Below, piece by piece: positions 55,675 to 63,976 of a DNA stretch of 64,000 nucleotides. Each line of letters opens with the position of its first letter. Positions within the stretch are counted from its first letter, which is position 1. The notes beneath the pieces were generated by a model. It saw only the letters and a program-made list of their open reading frames with translations, was not told where the DNA came from and ran no database searches. The DNA comes from Nocardia takedensis NBRC 100417 (lineage in GTDB: Bacteria; Actinomycetota; Actinomycetes; Mycobacteriales; Mycobacteriaceae): positions 1 to 64,000 of the forward strand of contig NZ_BAGG01000109.1 of the NCBI RefSeq assembly GCF_000308695.1, in the 5' to 3' direction. The position numbers and the translations under genes are program-made.

Positions 55675-56916
55675 TCAGGCGCGCGCCGCCGCGGGCGACG
55701 GGTCGACCGGCAGTTCCCGCACGCCACGGAACAGCAGGCTCTCCTGCCAGCGCAGGTCCGCCGGGTCCACGGCCAGGCGCAGATCCGGGAACCGGCGCAG
55801 CAACGCGGTGAGCGCGATCCGCGATTCCATCCTGGCCAGACCGGCGCCGAGGCAGAAGTGCACGCCGTGGCCGAAGGCCATGTGGCCGGTCTGGTCTCGG
55901 GCCGGGTCGAATCGGGACGCGGCCGGGAAGCGCCGCTCGTCGCGGTTGGTGGAGCCGAGCGCCACCAGGATCATCTCCCCCGCCGGGACGACGGTGTCGC
56001 CGACGACGATCGGCGCGGTGGTGTAGCGCATCGTGGACATGTTGACCGGCCCGTCGTAGCGCAGCATCTCCTCGACCAGTCCGGGCACCCGGTCGGGGTG
56101 CTCGGCCACCTCGCGGTAGCGCCCGGGTTCCGACAGCAGGGTCAGCACACTGTTGCCGAGCAGGTTGACGGTGGTCTCGTGGCCCGCGATCAGGACAAGG
56201 AACGCGGTGGCGAGGATCTCGTCGTCGGTGAGCCGCTCCCCGTCGCCGGGGGCGTGCAGCAGGGTGGACAGCAGGTCCGTGCCGTCCGCGCGGCCGTGCG
56301 CGCGGCGTTCGGCGAGCAGGGCGTCGAAGTAGTCGACGATCGCGTCGGTGGTCACCCGCATCTCCTCGGGATCGGAGAGGGTGGCGTCGGAGACGATCAT
56401 CGACCAGTAGCGGAACCGGTGGCGGTCGGCGACGGGCACGCCGAGCATCTCGCAGATGACGGTGATGGGCAGCGGGAAGGCGAATTCGGTCATCAGGTCC
56501 GCGTGACCGTTCTCGCGGGCGGCCGCGGCGAGTCGGTCGAGCAGACTCTCGGCGATCGCCGTCACGCGCGGGATCAGCGCGTCGACGCGGCCCGGCGCGT
56601 ACACCGGCGACACCGCGCGGCGCATGCGGGTGTGGTGGGCGCCGTCGCTGTTGAGCAGGTGCCGCAGCAGTCTCGGGTTGACGGCGGTGAGCCCGCTGCC
56701 GCCGCCGCTGCCGCCCCGGACCATCGCCCCCGCCTCGCTGCCGGGGTCCTTGCGGACGGTGGGGTCGCGCAGCACCTGGCGGGCGGCGTCGTAGCCGACC
56801 ACCACCCAGGCGCGGGCCCCGGTGCTGAATTCGACGGGGTGCACCGGGCCCTCGGCCCGCCAGCGGGCGTAGTGACCGTACGGTGCGCGGAAGAAGTCCT
56901 GCGGCAGTTGTTTCAC
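55675..56916 (-). CDS. Cytochrome P450
   Basis: The 413-residue protein is a soluble bacterial P450 with the I-helix AGHETT motif, the ExxR helix (EEMLRYDG) and the heme loop FGHGVHFCLGAGLA with Cys355 as the heme ligand. It needs a ferredoxin and reductase, which are not encoded nearby. The substrate cannot be deduced. The start is GTG 56916 with AAGGG eight bases upstream; a longer frame from 56988 adds an Arg-rich run. It is divergent from the MFS gene. Confidence 0.92.
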   Translation of the reverse strand: MKQLPQDFFRAPYGHYARWRAEGPVHPVEFSTGARAWVVVGYDAARQVLRDPTVRKDPGSEAGAMVRGGSGGGSGLTAVNPRLLRHLLNSDGAHHTRMRRAVSPVYAPGRVDALIPRVTAIAESLLDRLAAAARENGHADLMTEFAFPLPITVICEMLGVPVADRHRFRYWSMIVSDATLSDPEEMRVTTDAIVDYFDALLAERRAHGRADGTDLLSTLLHAPGDGERLTDDEILATAFLVLIAGHETTVNLLGNSVLTLLSEPGRYREVAEHPDRVPGLVEEMLRYDGPVNMSTMRYTTAPIVVGDTVVPAGEMILVALGSTNRDERRFPAASRFDPARDQTGHMAFGHGVHFCLGAGLARMESRIALTALLRRFPDLRLAVDPADLRWQESLLFRGVRELPVDPSPAAARA

Positions 56917-57088
56917 TCGACGAGCCCTTCCCACTCGCGACACCGCACTCGCCGAGCAACCCACCCGGCGTGAAATCGATTGCGGCATCGACTTTTACGG
57001 CTACCTCGATAGTGGCACGGGCCGAGCCCCGGCATACCGGGAACGAGCGGAGCGGCCGTCGCGGGTGGCCCGTCCGGTCGGCGGGCGC

Positions 57089-57094
57089 TACCCT
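57089..57094 (+). promoter_or_regulatory. -10 element TACCCT placing the MFS start as leaderless
   Basis: TACCCT ends exactly six bases before the ATG at 57101, and no ribosome binding site is present. This is the arrangement of leaderless mRNAs in mycolata. Confidence 0.5.
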
Positions 57095-57100
57095 CCTGCG

Positions 57101-58324
57101 ATGACGGCGAGCGGCCCCGAACTGCGTCGGGCCCGCGTCGCGGACTCGCTGGCGTTCGCGACGCAGGGCTTCTTCTTCGCGGTGATCCTGAGTCACCTCC
57201 CCCAGCAACAGGACCGGTTCGGGCTGTCGGACGCGACGATCGCGGCCGGAATCCTGCTGGCCTCGGCGTTGGCGGGCGCGGGCAGCGTCGCGGCCGAACA
57301 CCTCGCGGTGCGCCGCTCGAGCCAATTCACGCTGCGGGCGGGTCTGCTGTCGATCGCGGTGACGGGAACGGCGATCGCGTTCGCGCCCGGCACGGCGGCG
57401 CTGCTGGCGGCGATGGGGGCCTACGGGATCGCGTTGGGCATTGTGGACGCGAGCACGAATATGCAGGCGGTCTTCGTCCAGCGGGGTTACGGCACGGTCA
57501 TCCTGTCCTCGTTCTACGCGGCCTGGAGCGCCGGGTCGATCGCGGGCGCGCTCTACGTGGCGGGTACCGAGGCGCTGGAGATCGCGTTGCGCCCGTCGCT
57601 GCTGGGCGCGGTGGCGGTGGTGCTGGTCGCGGGGTTCGCCCTCGGGCCGTACCTGCTGGATCGGCGTGCGGCCGAGGCCGACGACGCGGCGGACACGGAC
57701 GTCGAATCGGGAGGCGGTCCGGTGCCGAGGCGACTGTTCCTGGCCCTGGGACTCGCGATCGCGCTGGTCTTCGCCGTCGACGTGTCGGTGGGCAGTTGGG
57801 CCGCGCTGCTGCTCACCGAGGAACTGCACACCACCTCGGCGACCGCTGCCCTGGCCCTTGCCTGCTACCAGGGGGCGGCGCTGCTGGCCCGCCTCGGCGG
57901 CGACCCCTTGGTCCGACGTCAGGGTCCGCGCGCGGTCCTGCGCGGGTCGGCGGTGCTCGGCGCGGCCGGATTCGCGGCAGTCCTGCTCGCGCCGGGGCCC
58001 GCGATCGCCCTGATCGGTTTCGCGGTCACCGGTCTCGGCACGGGCGTGATCGCGCCGCTGTGCTTCGGCGAGGCGGGCGCGCTGCGGTCCGGTGCGGCCC
58101 TGGACGCGCTGGTCGCCCGGTTGAACCTGTTCAACTACGCGGGCACGCTGACCGCGGCGGTGGTCGTGGGCGGGATCACCGCCGCGCTGAGCTACCGGGC
58201 CGGATTCGTCGTCCCGCTGCTGTGCGCGGCGCTCACCCTGGTCCTGGCCGCCGCCTTCCGCAGGCGCGCCGAGTCGGACGGGCGCGGCGGAGCGCGGCCC
58301 GAGCGTGTTGTACTTGAGCCATGA
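57101..58324 (+). CDS. Major facilitator superfamily transporter
   Basis: The 407-residue protein has about twelve membrane helices with a basic loop in the middle (DRRAAEADDAADTDVESGGG) and the FATQGFFFAVILSHLP start. It looks like an exporter of the MFS class whose substrate is unknown. ATG 57101 lies six bases after a TACCCT -10 element. The stop overlaps the ATG of the GNAT gene (ATGA, 58321-58324), so the two are coupled. Confidence 0.85.
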   Translation: MTASGPELRRARVADSLAFATQGFFFAVILSHLPQQQDRFGLSDATIAAGILLASALAGAGSVAAEHLAVRRSSQFTLRAGLLSIAVTGTAIAFAPGTAALLAAMGAYGIALGIVDASTNMQAVFVQRGYGTVILSSFYAAWSAGSIAGALYVAGTEALEIALRPSLLGAVAVVLVAGFALGPYLLDRRAAEADDAADTDVESGGGPVPRRLFLALGLAIALVFAVDVSVGSWAALLLTEELHTTSATAALALACYQGAALLARLGGDPLVRRQGPRAVLRGSAVLGAAGFAAVLLAPGPAIALIGFAVTGLGTGVIAPLCFGEAGALRSGAALDALVARLNLFNYAGTLTAAVVVGGITAALSYRAGFVVPLLCAALTLVLAAAFRRRAESDGRGGARPERVVLEP

Positions 58325-58860
58325 GCATTACACCGGTCACGGTCGATCGGGCCGGGCTGTGGGACGCCGAAGCGCTCAGTGACGTTGCGGCCGCGACTTT
58401 CCCGCTGGCGTGCCCGCCCGACGCCACCCCCGACGACATCGACGTCTTCCTCGCCGAGGTGCTCTCCGGCGAGCGGTTCGGCGAATACCTCACCGATCCC
58501 ACCCGCACGGTGCTCAAGGCCGTCTCCGGCGACGACATCGTCGGCTACGCCATGCTGCACGCGGGCGACCCGGCCGACCCGGACGTGGCCGCCGCGGTCG
58601 ACCTGCGGCCGGTGGTGGAGATTTCCAAGATGTACGTGCTGCCCGGCCACCACGGCGGCGAGGTGGCCGCGGCGCTGATGCGCGCCGCCCTCGAACGGGC
58701 CCGCGAGGACGGCGCGGTGGGCGTATGGCTCGGGGTGAACCAGGAGAACGAGCGCGCCCAGCGGTTCTACGCCAAACACGGATTCGAGCGGGTGGGCACC
58801 AAGACCTTCCACGTCGGCACGCAGATCCACCAGGACTACGTGCTGCGCCTGGTCTTCTGA
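58321..58860 (+). CDS. GNAT-family N-acetyltransferase
   Basis: The 179-residue protein has the GNAT core: the KMYVLPGHHGGEVAAALM acetyl-CoA-binding segment (variant of the Q-x2-G-x-G/A loop) and the late NQENERAQRFYAKHGFERVG motif. The substrate may be a protein N-terminus, amine or antibiotic. It is co-translated with the MFS transporter, which suggests a joint detoxification role. It converges with the alpha/beta hydrolase with seven bases between the stops. Confidence 0.85.
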   Translation: MSITPVTVDRAGLWDAEALSDVAAATFPLACPPDATPDDIDVFLAEVLSGERFGEYLTDPTRTVLKAVSGDDIVGYAMLHAGDPADPDVAAAVDLRPVVEISKMYVLPGHHGGEVAAALMRAALERAREDGAVGVWLGVNQENERAQRFYAKHGFERVGTKTFHVGTQIHQDYVLRLVF

Positions 58861-58867
58861 GCGCGGC

Positions 58868-59620
58868 CTACTTCACGAACTCCACCAGGGCCGCGGCGAA
58901 TTCGGGGGCGGCCACGGCGAGCATGTGCTCACCCGGCACCACCACCGCGCGGCCGTCGGGTAGCGCGGCGGCCAGCCGGTCGGGTTCCACGGCCAGCGGA
59001 TCCTCCGCGCCGGCCAGCACCAGCGTGGGCGCCGTGATCCCGTCCAGCGCGCCGATCGGCCGGTCGTCCAAGCCGGCCGCGACCGCGCGGATGGCGGCCC
59101 GATCCGCGCCGAGCACGTCGGCCAGGAAACGGAACTTCGCGGCCAGCGGCGGCACGTCGACGGGCTCGTCGCCCATCGCCGCGATCAGCGACCCGAGCTC
59201 GATCGCGCGCCGGTCGATGCCGCCGCAGTCGATGACCCCCGACCCGATCCCGCCGACCACCAGGCGACGCACGCGGGTGTCCTGTGCGGCCACCAGCAGC
59301 GAGATCACCCCGCCCATCGAGTAGCCCACCTGCACGACCTCGTCCAAGCCCAGTTCGTCGTAGAGGGCGCGCACGTCCTTGGCCATCCCGGTCCAGGTGT
59401 AGGGCGCCGGGTCGTGCGGCTTGTCCGAGCGGCCGTGCCCGCGCGCGTCGAGGGAGATCACCGTGCGCCCGATGCCCTGCAACGCGGCGACCACGCCGGT
59501 GCTCATCCAGTTGGCGTTGGTGTCGCCGACGACGCCGTGCTGCAACACGATCGGCGTGCCCTCGCCCTCCCACACGCGGTAGGAGAGCTCGAGTCCGTCC
59601 CAGGTCCTGAACTTCGTCAT
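58868..59620 (-). CDS. Alpha/beta-fold hydrolase
   Basis: The 250-residue protein has the nucleophile elbow GYSMGG with Ser101, an acid in LAGAEDPLAV (about 205) and His232 in GEHMLAV, so the triad is complete. The N-terminus DGLELSYRVWEGEGTPIVLQ is typical of the epoxide-hydrolase/haloperoxidase branch. Substrate unknown. ATG 59620 lies six bases after TAGGAT on the minus strand, so it is probably leaderless. Confidence 0.85.
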   Translation of the reverse strand: MTKFRTWDGLELSYRVWEGEGTPIVLQHGVVGDTNANWMSTGVVAALQGIGRTVISLDARGHGRSDKPHDPAPYTWTGMAKDVRALYDELGLDEVVQVGYSMGGVISLLVAAQDTRVRRLVVGGIGSGVIDCGGIDRRAIELGSLIAAMGDEPVDVPPLAAKFRFLADVLGADRAAIRAVAAGLDDRPIGALDGITAPTLVLAGAEDPLAVEPDRLAAALPDGRAVVVPGEHMLAVAAPEFAAALVEFVK

Positions 59621-59626
59621 GGCCGC

Positions 59627-59632
59627 ATCCTA
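59627..59632 (-). promoter_or_regulatory. -10 element TAGGAT of the leaderless hydrolase gene
   Basis: TAGGAT on the minus strand ends six bases before the ATG at 59620. No ribosome binding site precedes this start. Confidence 0.5.
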
Positions 59633-59652
59633 GGCAGCCGCGCCCGTCTGTC

Positions 59653-60450
59653 TCAGGCGAGCATCTTGGCGCGCAGCGCGGCGACCTCGGCCTCGGACAG
59701 GCCCAGACCGTCGCGCACGTAGGTGTCGAAATCGCCGTAACTGCGGTCGACCTGCGCGAAGGCGGCGTCCAACCATGCCGACTGTACGCCGTTGAGGCCG
59801 TCGTTCGCGTCGGCGTGCCGGTAGAGGTTGGACAGCAGGTAGTCCTGGCGCACCGTCTCGCGGTCCACGCCGAGCACCGTCAGCAGCACCGCCGAGGTCC
59901 AGCCGGTGCGATCCTTGCCCGCCGTGCAGTGGTAGAGCACGGCGCCGTCGCGGGTGGTGAGGATGTCGCGCAGGATCGAGGCGAATCCGGCGTTCGCGCC
60001 GGGCGCGGTGACGAATGCGGTGTAGAGGTCGCTGCCGCCGACCAGGGTGGTCAGCAGCGTCTGCGGCGGGGCCTGCCCCACCACGTCGGCCACCTGCGCC
60101 CGCGCGCCCGCCGGGACGCGGTCCGGCGCGATGGTCCGCTCGAAGACGGTGCGCAGATCGTCGACCACCGTCACGCCGCGCTCGCTCAGCACGGCCAGAT
60201 CGGCGGGCGTGGCGCCGGAGAGCTGTCCGGTGCGGTAGACCAGCCCGGTGCGCACCCAGCGTCCGTCCACGGTCCGGTAGCCGCCCGCGTCGCGGGCGTT
60301 CTGCACGCCTTGCAGATCGAGCGATCGGTCGACGCTCGTCCGCGCCGCCGCGGGCGGTTCGGCGAGGGCGGGCGCGGCGGCGGGGCCGAGCACCAGGGCA
60401 AGGCCGGTGCCCGCCGCCAGGCAGGCGTTGCGGACGCGGGGCGACATCAC
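59653..60450 (-). CDS. Secreted tyrosine (dual-specificity) protein phosphatase, PtpB-like
   Basis: The 265-residue protein has a signal peptide (about 1-31, ALAEPP). It carries the phosphatase loop H-C175-TAGKD-R181-TG, a C-x5-R motif with the KDRTG ending seen in M. tuberculosis PtpB (Rv0153c) and in lipid phosphatases. The NARDAGGYRT beginning and the DDLRTVFER acid region also fit that family. Exported, it could dephosphorylate host or envelope targets. Start is GTG 60450 (or the next codon ATG) with AAGGAG ten bases upstream. zapE lies immediately upstream. Confidence 0.87.
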   Translation of the reverse strand: MMSPRVRNACLAAGTGLALVLGPAAAPALAEPPAAARTSVDRSLDLQGVQNARDAGGYRTVDGRWVRTGLVYRTGQLSGATPADLAVLSERGVTVVDDLRTVFERTIAPDRVPAGARAQVADVVGQAPPQTLLTTLVGGSDLYTAFVTAPGANAGFASILRDILTTRDGAVLYHCTAGKDRTGWTSAVLLTVLGVDRETVRQDYLLSNLYRHADANDGLNGVQSAWLDAAFAQVDRSYGDFDTYVRDGLGLSEAEVAALRAKMLA

Positions 60451-60478
60451 GGTGATCGGACTCCTTCGAAACGGAATG

Positions 60479-61498
60479 TCAGGCCGTCGCGGCCTCGAAC
60501 CGGGACAGCGCCAGCAGTCGGGAGACGGCGCGCAGGTACTTCTTGCGGTAGCCGCCGTCGAGCATCTCCTGGGAGAAGATCTCGTCCAGTTTGGCGCCGG
60601 AGACGGTGACCGGCACGCCCGCGTCGTAGAGGCGATCTGCCAGCACCACGATGCGCAGCGCCACGGCCTGGTCGGTGACCGGGTGCACCCCCGCGATGAA
60701 CACCGCCGAGACGCCGGCGATCAGCGCGCCGTACTTGGACGGGTGCAGGGTGCTCAGATGCTTCAGCAGCTCGTCGAAGTCGTCGAGGGTAGCGTGCGGG
60801 GTCGCGGCGGCCCGTTCGGTGAGCACGGCGGGCGCGGCCGGATCGGGGGCGGGCGGCAGGTCGCGGTGCCGGTAGTCCGGTCCGTCGACGCGCACCGCCT
60901 CGAAGATCGAGCCGAGTTTCTTGATCTCGCGCAGGAAATCCTGCGCGGCGAAACGGCCTTCGCCCAACTGCCCCGGCAGCGTGTTCGAGGTGGCGGCGAT
61001 GGAGACCCCGCGCGCGGACAGTTCGGTCAGCAGCCGCGAGACCAGCATGGTGTCGCCGGGATCGTCGAGCTCGAATTCGTCGATGCACAGCACGCTGTTG
61101 CCCGCCAGGCGCTCGACGGCGTTGTTGAACCCGAGCGCGCCGACGAGGTTGGTCAGTTCGCCGAAGGTGCCGAAGGACTTCGGGGCGGGCGCGTTGTGGA
61201 AGATCGAGGCGAGCAGGTGGGTCTTGCCGACGCCGAAGCCGCCGTCGAGGTAGAGCCCGGCCCCGCTGACGACCTTCTTCTTCCCGAACAACGTCTTCTT
61301 GTTGACCGTCTGGTGGATCTTGGCGACCTGCCGGGAGAACTCCTCGCCCTTGCGCACGGCGGCGGCCTGCGAGGGCTCCCCGGGCGCGGGAATGTAGGAG
61401 TCGAAACTGACTTCGTCGAACATGGGCGGCGGCACCATCTGGGCGACGAGCTGATCCGCCGGAACCTCAGGGTGGCGATCGACGAGGCGTTCTTGCAT
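60479..61498 (-). CDS. zapE: AFG1/ZapE-like ATPase
   Basis: The 339-residue protein is a P-loop ATPase of the AFG1/ZapE family, with Walker A GGFGVGKT (86-93), Walker B Asp140-Glu141 (CIDEFELDD) and the sensor segment IAATSNTLPGQ. ZapE acts at the division ring and in membrane-protein quality control in other bacteria. The order ZapE, reductase, lipoprotein repeats M. tuberculosis Rv2670c-Rv2672. ATG 61498 is divergent from the reductase gene with 35 bases between the starts. Confidence 0.88.
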   Translation of the reverse strand: MQERLVDRHPEVPADQLVAQMVPPPMFDEVSFDSYIPAPGEPSQAAAVRKGEEFSRQVAKIHQTVNKKTLFGKKKVVSGAGLYLDGGFGVGKTHLLASIFHNAPAPKSFGTFGELTNLVGALGFNNAVERLAGNSVLCIDEFELDDPGDTMLVSRLLTELSARGVSIAATSNTLPGQLGEGRFAAQDFLREIKKLGSIFEAVRVDGPDYRHRDLPPAPDPAAPAVLTERAAATPHATLDDFDELLKHLSTLHPSKYGALIAGVSAVFIAGVHPVTDQAVALRIVVLADRLYDAGVPVTVSGAKLDEIFSQEMLDGGYRKKYLRAVSRLLALSRFEAATA

Positions 61499-61533
61499 GG
61501 ACGAAGCCTAGTAACGTGGTGTGATGTCGTCTC

Positions 61534-62295
61534 ATGCAGCGTATCCACAATGCGATCCAGCTCACAGAGCTGAGCGCCGACGACCTGGCACAGCTGTACG
61601 CCTACCCGAGTTCGCTCGACCGTCCCTGGGTCCGTGCGAATTTCGTCTCCAGCATCGACGGGGCCGCCACCAGCGGTGACCTGTCGGGTGGACTCGGCAC
61701 CCAGGCCGACCGCACGGTCTTCATGCTGCTGCGCGATCTGGCCGACGTCGTCCTGGTCGGCGCGGGCACGGTGCGCGCCGAGAACTACGGCGGCGCGCGC
61801 GGTGCGGCCGGGCTGCGGCGCGCGCTGCACCGGCGCGGCGCGGGCGGTCATCCCGACGGGTCGCCGCCGCCGATCGCCGTGGTGACCTCGAGCGCCGGGC
61901 TCGACCCGGACAGCCGCCTGTTCCACGACACCGCCGTCCCCCCGCTGATCATCACCACCGCGATCGCGCCCGCCGACCGCAAACGCCGCCTGGCCGAGGC
62001 GGGCGGTGAGGTCATCGAGGCGGGCGGTGTCGCGGTCACCCCGAAGGCGTTGCTGAGCACCCTCGCCGAGCGCGGTCTGCACCGGGTGCTGTGCGAGGGC
62101 GGACCGAGCCTGTTCGGCGAACTGCTGGCCGCCGACAGCGTCGACGAATTGTGCCTGACCACCGCTCCGGTGCTGGTCGGCGGTTCGGCGCGGCGAATCT
62201 CGCTGTCGGCCCACGAGTTCGGTCGCCCCATGGATCGCAGGCACGTGCTGCTCGACGCCGACGGCACCGTGCTCACCCGGTGGGTCCGGCGGTGA
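61534..62295 (+). CDS. Pyrimidine reductase, RibD C-terminal-domain family (Rv2671-like)
   Basis: The 253-residue single-domain protein has the RibD/DHFR-like reductase fold: NFVSSIDGAATSG, LVGAGTVRAENYG and LCEGGPSLFGELL motifs for substrate and NADPH. It lacks the deaminase domain of full RibD. Rv2671, in the same place, was shown to have dihydrofolate-reductase-like activity and to confer drug tolerance when overexpressed, so a folate or riboflavin-type role is possible. No ribosome binding site is obvious at ATG 61534. Confidence 0.87.
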   Translation: MQRIHNAIQLTELSADDLAQLYAYPSSLDRPWVRANFVSSIDGAATSGDLSGGLGTQADRTVFMLLRDLADVVLVGAGTVRAENYGGARGAAGLRRALHRRGAGGHPDGSPPPIAVVTSSAGLDPDSRLFHDTAVPPLIITTAIAPADRKRRLAEAGGEVIEAGGVAVTPKALLSTLAERGLHRVLCEGGPSLFGELLAADSVDELCLTTAPVLVGGSARRISLSAHEFGRPMDRRHVLLDADGTVLTRWVRR

Positions 62296-62351
62296 GCCGC
62301 CCGCGCCCACCGCGTGTGAAACGGTCGGACGAACCTGGCAGGCTGTAACGC

Positions 62352-63896
62352 ATGCGCTGGACCCGAGCCGCCGTGGCCGCGGCACTCACGATCACGATCG
62401 CGGGCTGCGGTGCGGGCCCGTCGGACCGCCCCGGGGTCGCCGTCGAGCGTCCGGCGGTCGGTGACGTGGCGCCCACCTCGGTCGCGCCGCCGCCACCGCC
62501 GACCGCCGAACTGCCCAAGTCGGATCTGAGCTGGCGCGATTGCACGGCCGCCACCGTCGACCAGTTGGGGCTGGGTCCCGCCCCCGCGGGCCTGATCCTC
62601 GAATGCGCCGAATACTCCACACCCATCGATTACGAGGGCGCGGTGCTCGGCAGTTTCCGCGCGGGCGCGCTGCGGGCCCGACTCGACCGCACCCCGAATG
62701 TCGCACCGGTGGTGCTGACCTCGGGGACCGACCGCTCCTCGACCGCCACACTGGCCGGGATGGCCGTGGGCGGCAGCGCGCTGCTGGCCGAACGTCCCGT
62801 CGTCGCGGTGGACCGCCGCGGTCTGGGCACCTCGCAGGCGATCGACTGCCTGCCCACCCTGGTGCGTCGCGGCCTGGCCGACAACGGGCAGTTCGGCCCG
62901 GAGGCCGATGCGCCGATCGAGGCGATGACCGGCTACAGCCAGGACGGCACCATCGCCTGCCGCGACTTCCTCCAGCCCTACGAAGGCACCTTCGACGCCC
63001 CGCACGCCGCCGACGACATCGAGCAGTTGCGCAAGCAGTGGCAGGTCCAGCACATCGACCTGATCGGCAGCGGCAACGGCGCGCGCGTCGCGCTGAGCTA
63101 CGCGCGCCGCTTCGGCGACCACCTGTCCCGGCTGATCCTGGACTCCCCCGAACCGATCGCCGACGCCGTCACCCGCGAAGACCAGCGATTGCAGGGCGCG
63201 GAGGCGGCGCTGTCGGCGTTCGCGCAACGCTGCGTCGGCCTCGGCTGCTCACTGGGCCCCGATCCGCGCGCCGCGATCACCGCACTGGTCACCCGGGCGG
63301 GCGAGGGCGGCCTCGGCGACATCTCGGCGAACGCCTTGCTGACCGGCATCACCGGCTTCCTCGGCGCACCGCGCGCCGACCAGTCCGCGCGCGTGGCCGA
63401 ACTGGCCGACGCGCTCTCGGCCGCCGGTCGCGGCGACCGCGCCGCGCTGAACACCCTCATCCAGCGCGAGACCGCCGCCACCGCGAGCGACGGCCAGTTC
63501 GTCAACCGGTGCACCGACACCCAGCAACCCCCCACCCCGGTCAAGGCCCAGGAGCTGACGACCACGTGGGGTCAGAAATATCCGGTGTTCGGCCGTTCGG
63601 CCGCGATCGCGCTCATGGAGTGCGCGGCCTGGCCGGTGGCGAGCGCGCCGCCGCTGCCGGAGAAGCTGAACCTGCCGGTCCTGGTGCTCAGCGGGGTCGC
63701 CGACCCGGTGGTGGGCAACGGCGGAACCTCCTCGGTGACCGGTGCGCTCGGCGCGGCCGGGGCCACCCACGCCACCGTCGCCTGGCAGGGCTGGGGGCAT
63801 CCGGTGCTCACCCACTCGGCGTGCGCCCAGCGCGCGGTCCTGGGCTATCTGAAGGACGCGAAGCTGCCCGGCGACGGCACCGCCTGCCCCGCCTGA
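62352..63896 (+). CDS. Lipoprotein of the alpha/beta hydrolase (tripeptidyl aminopeptidase-like) family, nucleophile apparently lost
   Basis: The 514-residue protein has a lipoprotein signal ending with Cys19 (TITIAGC). The hydrolase domain follows (VAVDRRGLGTSQAID, VVLTSGTD) with an acid in SGVADPVVG and His in WQGWGHPVL. Where the family shows GGSYG, this protein reads GSGNG, so the catalytic Ser is Gly. It may be an inactive relative or bind instead of cut. The position matches Rv2672, a secreted protease-like protein. ATG 62352 lies 56 bases after the reductase gene. Confidence 0.8.
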   Translation: MRWTRAAVAAALTITIAGCGAGPSDRPGVAVERPAVGDVAPTSVAPPPPPTAELPKSDLSWRDCTAATVDQLGLGPAPAGLILECAEYSTPIDYEGAVLGSFRAGALRARLDRTPNVAPVVLTSGTDRSSTATLAGMAVGGSALLAERPVVAVDRRGLGTSQAIDCLPTLVRRGLADNGQFGPEADAPIEAMTGYSQDGTIACRDFLQPYEGTFDAPHAADDIEQLRKQWQVQHIDLIGSGNGARVALSYARRFGDHLSRLILDSPEPIADAVTREDQRLQGAEAALSAFAQRCVGLGCSLGPDPRAAITALVTRAGEGGLGDISANALLTGITGFLGAPRADQSARVAELADALSAAGRGDRAALNTLIQRETAATASDGQFVNRCTDTQQPPTPVKAQELTTTWGQKYPVFGRSAAIALMECAAWPVASAPPLPEKLNLPVLVLSGVADPVVGNGGTSSVTGALGAAGATHATVAWQGWGHPVLTHSACAQRAVLGYLKDAKLPGDGTACPA

Positions 63897-63964
63897 GCCG
63901 TTCCGTGGCCGGTCGAAGGCCCACTCGGACAGGTCCCGGCAACCTGCGCGGCGGCGTTTCGGTG

Positions 63965-63970
63965 TACCGT
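63965..63970 (+). promoter_or_regulatory. -10 element TACCGT of a probable leaderless gene
   Basis: TACCGT ends six bases before GTG at 63977, the same spacing as in the two other leaderless starts in this window. Confidence 0.45.
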
Positions 63971-63976
63971 GCCCCA

